Of a stretch of 31,794 nt of DNA, positions 9,484 through 19,966 are shown piece by piece. A program made the position numbers and the translations under genes. This DNA is from Phoronis australis (lineage: Eukaryota > Phoronida > Phoronidae), in the NCBI GenBank assembly GCA_002633005.1, contig NMRA01001234.1, forward strand, positions 5,405 through 37,198, written 5' to 3'. Numbering within the stretch: position 1 is the first letter of the stretch; the number at the start of each line of letters is the position of its first letter. The notes below the pieces were generated by a model. The model did no database searches and was not told where the DNA came from. It saw only the letters and a list, made by a program, of their open reading frames with translations.

Positions 9484-10700
9484 GTAAATACCACATTTGT
9501 CGAAACCTCGAACGAAATTCTAATTCTCCATTTCGCAAAGTCTGGGCATCTCCCATGAATCACGTTACCATTGCTGGATTTCTTACCACGCTTTGTAACG
9601 ATTACGTTGAGACTACTTGCTCACATATTAATCCTTTCTTCGTGTTTTTATTCCTGTGTCTAACCCGAAACAATGGTGCAGTGGGGTGTGGACGCACGTA
9701 TACGCACCTTCTTATTTTTAACCTTACATATACTCACTGTAATCTAAGTGTAAATTTTCCGTATTCATACTATGGGCGGTGGAGCTTTTCGTCACACAAA
9801 TTGAAGTGGGAAGGATGGATAGAGTTGTTTAAAGAACTATTTGCAGTCACTGTAGCCATATACACATTGTTAGTGCTCATGTGTTTTCTGATCGAGCCAA
9901 TAATGTATCTTTGCATTGGTGAAATGAGTCGAAAGTACACATCACAGCGGTCGACGTTTAGCTCAACGCCGAGTCGCATTGGGCAATTTGGCCAAAATCC
10001 CAAGTCTCCAAAAGTAAAAATCTCAGGTCACTAAATGAAATCCGAAGTTGTCCATCCAACGTAATTTCCCTCCGAGCAAAAAGGTAGGAGTGATACCAAA
10101 GTAAACCGGTTACATTTTCATGCCCAAAAAGCCTCTGGTATCCTAGTCTATTATCATACGTGGCCGTCGACCTTTCCTCTGAAAACGTTGTAAAACCTGG
10201 TGATGGCTGGAGAAATGATCGAACGATACGTGGCAATGTGACTAAGCTAGACGTTGGTAGTGAAAAAGTATCCGTGGGCACACTCCTTACTTCCAACTAC
10301 GACCTTCTCAAGCATTTTGTCACTGGCAACAGTGACAAACCTTATTTAATTTGAGCATACGTCCTCGACTGCAACATTTGCGTTTTACCCAAATGTTTGT
10401 TTTAAAATGTATGCACCAAAATCAAGAGATGATTTACGCGTTCCTGCAATGTAGCCCGGGCAACAATATGCGTTTAGTACAACAGTCTTATGTGTGTACT
10501 CCTCCAAAAGTGTTCGGGTACAGGAAAGTGTTTTCACTTGATTCATACAGTGCAAAACAAAGATAATTTACAAATTCCTGGTACCAAAGATATAATGGAA
10601 ATCGTCTTACGAATAGTTTCTCGTATTAGTTGCATTAATAATCTTATTGAAAATTAGAGCTAGGGTCATCCTTATCTTAATTGCTATTATTATATTCTAG

Positions 10701-11100
10701 AGTTCCCAGTTAACTTGACGTTAAGTGTACAAGATGGCGGGGAGGAACTGGTTGCTGAATTACACGAGTTGGATGATCTATCAAGGTTTATCCTTGATAA
10801 AGAAGACGCTTTCAATGATTTCTTGAACACGTTCTCAGTCACGTTCAACGACTGTGAACTATCACGAGAAAAAGACAGCATTATATGCAAACTTAAGGCC
10901 CACACAAAAGAGGGATTTGAACTCCTGAACGATGCCATGAGCGAGGCAAAATTCACGAAGTGTCTTACGCCATGGTTTACGTCTCAAAAACTTGCTACGA
11001 GTATTGGTTTAAGCCAGTACTTGTCGTGGCAAGTTTCAATGGAGATGTCCAAAAGTACGCACCTAACGGGTCTTAAGCACTTTAAAGACATGGCCAAAAG
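10701..11100 (+). CDS. Exon 3 of the large gene, acidic helical domain of unknown family
   Basis: A 400-bp open exon follows the acceptor ATTATATTCTAG (10700) and ends at AAAAG|GTAGGT (11100/11101), phase 1 to phase 2. It encodes about 133 residues. The start is FPVNLTLSVQDGGEEL, then come acidic helical segments (VAELHELDDLSRFILDKEDA), a middle with Cys at FNDCEL and IICKLKAH, and an end KCLTPWFTSQKLATSIGLSQ with YLSWQVSMEM. There are no membrane segments. I do not recognise the domain; it looks like a folded helical region rather than a linker. An AG at 10701-10702 offers an alternative acceptor two bases downstream, but only 10701 gives the phase needed by exon 2. Confidence 0.7.
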
Positions 11101-13480
11101 GTAGGTTGGTGCTTATTTGAGTGACAGCAAGTTTATTTTGCTTCCCTTTTCTTCCTTGAGCAAAGATCTAAATTTTTCAATTTGTTACAGTCTAACTTGT
11201 GATATAATCTCAATCCATTTGAATATTAATGAAAATACTCAAACGATGATGTGAGAAAAATAATACCACTGGAATTTCCCCTCAAAAACTGATGTCTCTA
11301 GGTACGCAACCAATAGGAGCGCTTTTAAGTAGGCTTATCTTCACTGCTACACCCGCATTTTTTATAAACTGCCTTGCATTAAAAATATGGTCACACGAAT
11401 AATGAAACGTAATTATCGGAATTTTTATTCCAACATCGATTTTGCTGTATAACGTTTTTCGTAAGAACTTAAGTTTTTCTTCTTAAACTTAGTTATTTTC
11501 GACAAAGTAGAATCTAAGGTTGTCTAGGACCTTAATAGATAATCTTAACTCAGTTATGAACAGGGACGATGGAGGTATAAAATTTTGAACAATCTCATCA
11601 CCACGCCATCTAGTGTCTAATAGCTTCTGAAGAAGGATGTTGAGAGTAGTCGAAACTGTCCAGGTACTAACACTTTTCTGGTTGTGAAAATAAGAAATAA
11701 TCAATTTGTACTCTACCAACCTTATGAAGTTTTTAGTGAATTTCGGCTGAGTTATTGTCTAACTTTGATGATCGTCGTGGCGACTTCATGAGCTTTTCCA
11801 AGGTCACCGAACAAAATCTGAAGTCGCACTGGGGAGCTAAAGGTCGTTATTTTCCACAGAAATCCTGCACAGATTTAAAACATTCTGCTGTGGTCGCCAA
11901 AAAAAAAAACACAAAAATAGCCACGGAAGTTAGACCCGTCCAACAATTGACGTCAATCGTATTGTTGCCATTTCTATTTATGACCCTATGAGCAGTTTGA
12001 CGAATAGAGAGACTGACGTCAAGAACAAATTAAAAAATAATAGAAAGGTTTCTAGGTGGAACAGAATAAGCTTAATCCATCTAAACAAAGAAAGGGGTTA
12101 ACGACTCCTAAATAGAATACTGCCAAATTTTGTAACATTCGGTTAAAGAACTGTAGAGACGTGAATAAAAACAACCAAAATTGCCACTAGGGTGCACAAC
12201 AGTAGCAAGATCCTCTCAAAACTTGTCATACATTGTGAAATTCATTGCGAACATCGCAAATGTACACTCCGAAACCGTATAGTCGTCCGCCTAAGCATGA
12301 AACCGGCTTGTTGTCTTACTCACCCAATTATTCCACTTCAAAGTTATGATCTGAATAGGACTTGATTTAACTCTCACAAATATATAGTATTCGTTGATTC
12401 AAACGTTTTCTTTTACTTAAGCCGAGTTGTTCAACTGTGCATTGGTTTTCGGCAGCCATTTTATAATGACACCTATGGTCGTCATGTGCTGCCGCCTTTT
12501 GAAAGGACAGAAAACCACACAGAAAAAGGCCAAGAAAATAGTGGAAAGTGGTTTACAGCAACTCTACTTCAACCACAAACTGTTTTACTGGTATGATATC
12601 GATTTTTAAATCGATTAAAATTGATTTAGAATTTCAGTTCTGGAAAATAAATCACAATTGTTTTATTCCAGGCAGACCTTACTTATTTTGTATTTGTGAC
12701 CTCTTTATTTGACTTTTTGCTCTTGTTGTTCTTAACATCACTTATCTCTGCTGTCCTTCTTTTTCTTTTCAGTTTCTCTTCATTCTCTGTTAACACCTTG
12801 TCAGCCAAAACAGGACTGTAAGCCTTTGAGACTTGGTCGGCTGAAGTTGATCATTGAACCTCGATACAATTGTTCTAATAAATTACCCATAATTGTATTG
12901 TTTGATTTTTTCTCATCTTTAACAGGCTTCTGCATTCATAAATAAATAAATAAATACCCAAGTTGCATTTGAATTTTATTGCTCAATCTCTTCTTTTATT
13001 TTTGATTATGTCATGCTGTGTTGTATGTAACAAATGCAATATAGTGAAATAAAGTCAATGTTTTACTTTATTGGTGGCCATTCTCTAGCAATTCAAGTAT
13101 TTTAATTTTCTTCAAATAAATTCAAAATGCTTTAACCAAAATTTTCAACATAAATGTTGAGTTCAGTACTGTGTTTTGCAATAAAAAAACAAGTGAACAA
13201 TATTTTGATGACCAAGGCGTGGGCCGAAACTGTTAAGCACCCAGCGTGTTCCATTTGTCTGCTGCGTTTTTCCTTTGGCCTAACAGATGTCGGTTAGTGC
13301 CTGGGACAAATAGATACATTGCATAAACAATCCCTGGGTTGCTTTTTGTTCCGTCTGAAGAAAATTTAATTTCGAAAATATCTTCTGAAAATGAACAAAA
13401 AAGTGCATTAGTAAAATCAACAAGTTTTTAAGTGGTCTCAAAAAAACAGTCGGTAAATGCATTAATTTTAGTCTCAGTTC
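11101..13480. other. Intronic stretch without supported gene
   Basis: AT-rich sequence within intron 3. Visible details are a TAAATAAATAAATAAA run near 12938-12957 and a GATTTTTAAATCGATT palindromic word near 12601. The short open frames (for example at 11755 and 12427) lack splice context and are not called. Confidence 0.4.
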
Positions 13481-13616
13481 TTCCACGCGTGTTTCTCCCG
13501 AGAGGTTGGTACCTAACGTGCAGACGAGCGTTCCAAATTGGAACGCTAAGTCCCGCGTGGCAGCGCTGCACGCGAAACAAGATGGCGGACGACCTTTGGA
13601 GACTGACGACGAGAGG
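13480..13616 (+). promoter_or_regulatory. CpG-rich promoter-like patch with a possible first exon
   Basis: This GC- and CpG-rich patch in an AT-rich intron ends in AAACAAGATGGCGGAC, an almost perfect YY1-type initiator with an in-frame ATG at 13582. The frame MADDLWRLTTR reaches a donor AGAG|GTAATC (13615/13616) in phase 1. Upstream is a 21-bp inverted repeat, AGCGTTCCAA-a-TTGGAACGCT (13527-13547), plus CACGCG words. It looks like a TATA-less promoter and short first exon. Phase 1 does not match the next exon at 14278 (phase 2), so it would serve another transcript or need an unseen exon. Confidence 0.35.
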
Positions 13617-14277
13617 TAATCGGACTATATATCCTTAAACGTATTCGGAATACGACAATAAGCAATCATTTGGTCGTGTTGTTTAAATGATTTGTAGAAG
13701 AAGGTGGAGGCGCAACTGTTTTGGCAGTAAATTCCATTATAACCCGATAATTCCACGTTTGCCGTCCTGAACAATTGAGCTTACTCTCCTGCTGGCAAAT
13801 TATAGTAGCAATTTTGAATGCCGACAATTTGCTGTACAAATAGTTACACATATTGTAACTAGCCATTCATCATAAAAACGACTTATTTGGTGCAGTACAA
13901 TTTCTTAACTGATACATCCGGGAGTCTCTTTCATGAAAAGGGACTTAAAGCTGAAGTTGAGTCTTACCCTCCCACTTCACAATTGCTGAATAAAGGTTTA
14001 GCCAAGTAATTATGAGCGTATCCCAGTCCAGAAATAATTCGTATAAATTATTTCAGTAAATAGCAGTTATCTGCATATTCTCAGACACTTTGTTCTTTTG
14101 CTCAAATGAGATTTTATTATCTTTAGAATTAGTCTGTCTTTTAAAGTCCTAAGTCACTTTTATGAAACGCATCCTTGGGCTAAGCTCCTTAGACATTTGC
14201 GAAAAAATCAAATCTGTTTGACGTAATAAACCCTATTGCCCAAAAAGCATCATCTGTAAATTCTTCCGGTTACAAAG

Positions 14278-14368
14278 GTCATGGAAAGCAAGAAAGGCAG
14301 ACGCCATGGAAAGCCAGGGCAAGGAATTAACGGGCAACCAGTTGTTGGAAGATGGTCAGGGAACTCAA
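14278..14368 (+). CDS. Exon 4 of the large gene (small linker exon)
   Basis: After the acceptor TTCCGGTTACAAAG (14277) a 91-bp open stretch runs to CTCAA|GTGAGT (14368/14369), a strong donor. The frame required by exon 3 (phase 2) gives SWKARKADAMESQGKELTGN and then QLLEDGQGTQ, ending in phase 0 as the next exon requires. The acceptor lacks a long pyrimidine tract, so the call rests on the phase match and donor. A different frame is open for longer from 14281 into a GT repeat, but it is not consistent with the neighbours. Confidence 0.5.
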
Positions 14369-14497
14369 GTGAGTTGCAAACACAAATTAGATCATGGAAA
14401 GCAAACCAGTCGAGGCTTATAGACAGATCAAAGACGTTAACAAGACTAATCTCATTGGCTACCGCCATTATTGTATCATGGACCGTGGCGACACATA

Positions 14498-14539
14498 GCG
14501 CGCGCGCGCGCGAGCGTGTGTGTGTGTGTGTGTGTGTGT
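14498..14539. repeat. CG-then-GT alternating purine-pyrimidine tract
   Basis: About seven CG units followed by GAGC and about eleven GT units. Alternating purine-pyrimidine tracts of this kind favour left-handed (Z) DNA. It lies about 130 bp downstream of the exon 4 donor. Confidence 0.85.
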
Positions 14540-14849
14540 ACCGACAAAGTACGCCAGGAGTCGACTACCATGGCTGATTTTAGTTTGACAAATTCAAAAT
14601 TGTGAAGTGTCTTTGTCAAAATATTGAGAACAAAAATATGAACAGTGTATTGGAAAAAACACATGGGCAACTATAAAGTAAATAAAAAAATGGCAGCAAA
14701 TGTAATATAAATTATGAGAAATACCTCATAAGCAATAAGTGCCTCAATAATCAGAGGTGAGAAGGTGAAAACAGGTGATTGGAGGTTGACCAGTTACAGA
14801 ACCTGTAGAATTTTGTCCAGGGGGTCAGGTAAGTAATAAACTTAAGATT

Positions 14850-16440
14850 AGTAGTTAGGTATATTTCATGTAACAGGCCTCCGGCCCACATTACAATATA
14901 TAACACTAGCAACTTTTCTCAGAACATTTAAGTCATGAGTCTGTAGAAAATTTCTGAATACTATATATTCCACCTCATCGTACCTTGGTAAAAACCGCAC
15001 TTGTAAATTCGAAAATAAATTGCATTCGAGAAGAAAGTGGAATTCTGTTTCCACTTTCCCACTGTCACAGCAGGGACCTAATTTGTCTTCTCTGTCAAAT
15101 CCACTGACCCTTCCCTGGATAATCTTTAATGAATGTGCGGAGCATCTAAACCTTGCAAGGGCTATTCTATGAAGTCTATTTTCTAAACATGTTACGTATT
15201 TTCTATAACAAAGTTACATTTATTTGCTTTGTAAACATTGAGAAAAAATATTGTTTCTCCAATCCTGGATGTCAATATCAAAGCATCATTGTTTAAATTC
15301 ACTTATAAATGAGGCAGCATCGCCCACACCTTGTTGTATCCAAACAACTCCAAAGCCATAAGCAAATAACAATCGTTTAGACTTGTTTGGCTCAGCCATT
15401 TCATATTGCACATTGTAGCATACCCTAACATAACGATGGCTTGGCAAATTGATAATTTTTAACCAGTATTTTACAATTCTCAATAATAAATGTACCTTCA
15501 TTGTCACTATAACAAGCTCTCCCCACACTGCAGCGTTTGAGACATGCTGACCAAGTCCCAACAAAAATTTTCAAAATTAATTTTGTACGATTTCAATGTC
15601 TTGTGCTGGGTGAAATACCCAAATCTCAGAACCATATAACAAGATCGGTAATATTTTTGTATCAAACATTTTAAACCACATTTGCACAGGAATTTCCTTG
15701 TACTTAAACATGTGCTTTTTAGTACACAAATAGCATTTGCCGCTTTGTCAGCTAACGTTTTCTGCGCCTTCGTAAATACACCTTTAGGAGCAAACTTGAT
15801 ACCCGAATAATTATACTCTGAAGTCGTTTGTACAATTTTGCCAAATAATTTCCACTTTTCATAAGTTCTCAAGTATCACCTTTTTCTAAAGACTAAAATT
15901 TTTGTCTTCGACATATTCACATGAAGCTTCAATTTATTACAATATTCTTCTAGTTTGGTAATTAATGTTTGCATGGCAATAGCGGTTTCAGCGACAAGAA
16001 CCACATCATCGGCAAACAACAACAAATATGAATTCAATATTCCAATATTTACACACGAACCCTTTACATTTTGTAAATCACTTTCTAAATCATTTGTAAA
16101 TAGCGAGAAGAGAAAGGGAGATAATTGACACCCTTGTCTTACACCCATCGTACATTGGAAGAAATCGGTTACGTAACCATCCCCATTCAGCAAAACGCAA
16201 GACTTCACATTTTCATACATACTGTTTAGAATTTTATGCATTTTTCCATATATTCCAAAACTTGACATTTTATGCTTAACACCCTCGCGTCATACCCAGT
16301 CGAACGCCTTTTTAAAGTCAAAAAAAGACAATAGAACCGGCTTCTACGTTTCAATAGATAATTGTTAAGTAGTGTATCTAGAATAAACATGTTATCCACT
16401 GAGGAAGACAGCTCTGCTGAAGAAGAGGGGTGAGCCAAAA
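14850..16440 (-). mobile_element. Decayed non-LTR retrotransposon (LINE), 5'-truncated
   Basis: Reading the minus strand downward, fragments of one reverse transcriptase polyprotein appear in order. SSVDNMFILDTLLNNYLL (about 16400-16350) is followed, after a frameshift in a T7 run near 16320, by DFKKAFDWV and an in-frame stop. Next comes an open block 16268-15876 with GVRQGCQLSPFLFSLF and the catalytic YLLLFADDVVLVAET. After further frameshifts follow NYSGIKFAPKGVFTKAQKTL (15872-15507) and a C-terminal part. The end carries a zinc-knuckle-like CCDSGKVETEFHFLLEC near 15085-15030. The typical LINE 3' region GGGCCGGAGGCCTGTTACAT lies near 14888-14869. Endonuclease and ORF1 are missing. The order and motifs resemble the jockey/CR1 group, though the clade is not certain. 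It sits antisense in intron 4 and is inactive. Confidence 0.85.
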
Positions 16441-16888
16441 CGGAGCTACGGGCCGACTGTCACGATTTCGTAACTTTCCGTGACAAATTGGTAACTGCCG
16501 TTCATCCGTAAGTTGTCGGATAATTCCGTAATAATCGTCCTTGACCTTCGATTTACAAAGAAGTTTCTCCGGACGGGCTTTTTGGGAAGATTTTTGTGCT
16601 TTGACCGCGAATTTCTTGCAAACTGAGTGAAGCAGGACACCGTAAATGGTATTGGAGAAAGAACAATTCCTCATGGTTAGTTGAACCTCTGTTTTGTGTA
16701 AATTTATTGAGTTCTGTGTTTGCTGTGGACGGCTGAAGTGAAGCACCCGTGGAATTTCTAGTCGGGAGTGTCATACCTTGTAGTATTATATGTAGTGTAT
16801 TGTGGAAGATCAGAAGCTGAGGACGCCTGTGGGTCCTACAAGTCAGCGCTTATTCTATGTTCAGATCGAGGCGAGCTTGTGTGTAGAC

Positions 16889-17012
16889 AGGGTCGAGGGA
16901 GTTGTGGGTCGTGGGTCGAAGGGGGTCGAGGGTCGTGGGGGTTGTGGGTCAAGGGGGGCGTGGGTCGAGGGGTCGTCGGTCGAGATTTGTCGGGGTCGAG
17001 GGGGTTGAGGGG
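16889..17012 (+). repeat. G-rich minisatellite with G-quadruplex potential
   Basis: Degenerate repeats of GGGTCGTGGGTCGAGG-like units with many runs of three to six G on the + strand, flanked by AT-rich DNA. The dense G-runs satisfy the usual four-run pattern several times over. The six frames are partly open only because the unit lacks T-A-rich stops, so no gene is called. Confidence 0.75.
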
Positions 17013-17019
17013 ATTGCAG

Positions 17020-18870
17020 AACAATCCTAGTAGTGCTGGCGTATCCCAGTCATAAATTTATATATTACGAAGTTTCACCAGAGTCTGTGGGGTCGCTTTG
17101 AAAAATAATTGGGAGACAAGAAAAAGGAATATATTGTGAATACAGAAAAATACTGCAATAGTGTTCAAATTATAATCACATAGGTGAGTTTAAACTGCCT
17201 ATACAAAATAACTAGTGCTAGTCAATGGTTTGTGAACAGGAACAACACAATGCATCCTCTACTGCACCTTAAACAATGTGTTTTTACTGTCATATAATGT
17301 AGATTATTGACCAAGAACAGCTGTATGGAACCACAAGAAATAATTCAACTAAATAATATCGAGTAAAAAAAATAATAAATAAATAGAAATAAATAAGTAA
17401 TAAAAATAAATAATAATAAATACGTGATAGTAAATAAACAATAAGGTATAGACAAAGCAAATGAATGGTAATATAGTATTAGTAAATATAATTATCATTT
17501 AGATCTGAATGTACTAAGACTGCAAAAAGAAATGAAAGAAAGTAGTTCGAAGCATCAATGGGAAAAATAAAGTAATCAGTAGTTCCCAAAATCGTGCAAA
17601 CCACTTACGATAATTTTCTATATATGCAATCAAATACAAGGAACTACACCACTGAATGACTGGCAACAGTTTCACGCATAAACATGCCTTGTTTCAAACG
17701 TGAACATCATCTATTCAAATCAGTGTGGAAGCGAAAAAAGTAAAAGCCATGAATTTTCTTTTATCTGTTGCTGCAACATTAGGCAGTGCAAAAAGCGACG
17801 TTGTAATTTGCTGACCGGATCCTCCATATCTTACCATATTTGTTTATTTCACACGCGCCCGCTAGACGTCTCTACGGTCCATGAAACAACAATGTCCGCC
17901 AGTGGCCCTCCAATGGGATTTCGTTTACGATCGAAACCATCTGTTTGAGAATTTTTGACTATGTGTTGTTTTGACTTTTGATGTCACGAACCAACATATT
18001 TTATCAAGTGAAAAGCCCCTATATTCATTTTGTAAATTTAACTTTCAAATTTGGCTACTCTACAAATAAGGCCCACAAGGGATTGTACTGCAAATAACAT
18101 TTCCAGAGCTTGCATTTAGTAATGAATACCCACAGTCTATTGATTTTTTCATTAATTACTGTTGCGTTCAAGGCATTTAATGGCGTTTGAAACAGTTTTC
18201 AACTTCACTAGTTTTCGATCTTTTTGAGGTTGAGTAATGTCATAGTATTTTCGTTTGGATTGCGACTACATGTACATGTTGTTTTTTGTTTTTTTTTGCT
18301 CCGGCTAATAGTTATAGTTTTTCGATACATAGTTTTTCGGTGGGCTACTAGATTTAGGGGTCCAGTCCTACTGCGTCCAGTCACTGTAATGAGTCTACCA
18401 ATTGACATTGATAGTGAAATTTTATGATGGCCGGCAAGTGGTCAAAGTGCTTACTCACTACATGAATATTCTCATGAACAGGTAATGACATGAGTTATAA
18501 CGACAACATTCATTAGCGTCTGAATTTCATACGTCCCTGTTGAAAATCTAATATAGTTGACATATCAATTAACTCAAACGCACCCTTAAGGCACTTCTTC
18601 AGCCATGGGCTGTGATACAGAAATCACAGTAAGCTGGCTATAGATGTATGATCATTACCTCGACAGACTCCCCGCAACCACCTCTATGAGGCTATAGCTG
18701 TATAGCTCAACTTAGAGCATGCCAAACCCAAACTTTTGTCACATTGATCTAATGGCCTTCATTCTCAAGTTTTTGGAATATCATTAAATATGATATCAAT
18801 CAACTCGTTTCCTTAGCTCCTGGCTGAATGATAAGCTGCGCGAACATCTCAAGCGTATTCATACGTTTTT
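17020..18870. other. Intron 4 remainder, AT-rich, no supported gene
   Basis: Contains an AAATAAATAATAA-type simple tract (about 17360-17455) and a T9 run near 18284. I see no exon with matching splice sites; short open frames at 17700 and 18208-18427 are unsupported. Confidence 0.4.
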
Positions 18871-18873
18871 CAG

Positions 18874-19239
18874 GACACCACAGAACAGCTTACGGAAGAA
18901 CAGAAGGCTGTGGACGTTCACGGACCTCATAAACCCCCATCTGACACAACACAGGAAGAAAATAGACCTCATGAACACACTTTAGACTCAAAGGGACAGC
19001 ATACGGAAGAAAAAACGGCTGAGGACATTCATACATCTCACAAATACGCGTCTGACATCACAGAGAAGCATAGGGAGGAACCAAACACAGGCGTTTGTAG
19101 ACCTGGTGAAGAGACCTTAGACCCAATGGAACAGCATAGGGAAGAACGGGTCGCTGAGGACGTCCATGGATCTCGGAAACACACATCTCACACCGCAGAC
19201 CAACATAGGGAAGAAGAAGTCGGGGTACATTTGGGTCAT
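18874..19239 (+). CDS. Exon 5 of the large gene, His/Glu/Thr-rich repeat linker
   Basis: The acceptor CGTTTTTCAG (18873) opens a phase-0 frame beginning DTTEQLTEEQKAVDVHG. It encodes about 117-122 residues of degenerate repeat. Units start at DVHGPHKPPSDT (about 18913), EDIHTSHKYASDIT (19021) and EDVHGSRKHTSHTA (19156), and each is followed by a QHTEE/KHREE/QHREE word (15-nt core CAGCATAGGGAAGAA). Unit lengths are 37 and 45 codons, then a partial. The region is highly charged and histidine-rich, most likely disordered or loosely helical. Two donors, G|GTACAT (19224/19225) and CAT|GTATGA (19239/19240), both keep phase 0 with the next exon; the second is used here. The repeat probably spaces the N-terminal domain from the large beta/helical region. 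Confidence 0.65.
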
Positions 19240-19966
19240 GTATGACACTTTCGTGACCGTAGAAAGCTAAGCTTTGTTTCTCAGTCAATTTCACAATATT
19301 GATAAATTTTAAGTGAAATAAGCTTCCATGACTGCCCTGAAAGTTTGGATAATTCCTGCAAGAGACAGTACCAAGGGTGTGGTAGTCTTAACAGTGTGAA
19401 ATATTTATACCATCCATTTTGAGACCAGGAAATTCAAATTCGGTGTCCATAAATACAACAAATAGACGATGGCTGCCATTTCTAAATTCGGGAAGTGAAA
19501 ATTTCAACGTCCATTTAAAGTATTTGTTCATTAATCAAAGTGTTTTCTGGGCTTGGAAAGAACCGACAGTTTGTTATTTCTTCAAATCAAGATCATAAAA
19601 TTTCACGACCATTTTTAACGGTATGTGGTCCAAATCAAAAACCTTTTTGACAGAGAGCCCGTTGCTTTAATCCTCTACAGGCCTCCACAAAGACAACTTT
19701 CCAACGAAGTTCATTTTACACAAAAGTATAAAACTTTTAACGTAACAGTTTGAGCTACACATCTACAGTTGCACTGAGAAACCCTCCTTGTTATGGTAAG
19801 GCTTTTACAACAATGACCTCATCAAGAGACACTACTGTCACCTGTACCATCTTTAGATTACCAAATAGGGACATTACAGTCACGATAAATATCTATTTTA
19901 CAATGTGGCAACAAGGTATCCAGCGCCTATTTGTTGTATACCGTCTTACTTATGTGTGTTTTTCAG

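Noticed and set aside
9447-10034. 195-codon open frame with a hydrophobic, membrane-like segment near its end
   Set aside because: Only the first 37 bases of it (to 9483) fit the exon chain. After the donor the composition changes to Tyr/Cys/Phe-rich translation of AT-rich intron DNA with no recognisable motif.
14281-14577. 98-codon open frame running into the CG/GT repeat
   Set aside because: It is open because of the dinucleotide repeat, and its frame disagrees with the phases of both flanking exons. A different frame of 14278-14368 fits on both sides.
16768-17055. Gly/Arg-rich open frames over the G-rich minisatellite
   Set aside because: Several frames on both strands are open because the repeat unit lacks stops. 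There is no start context or splice support.
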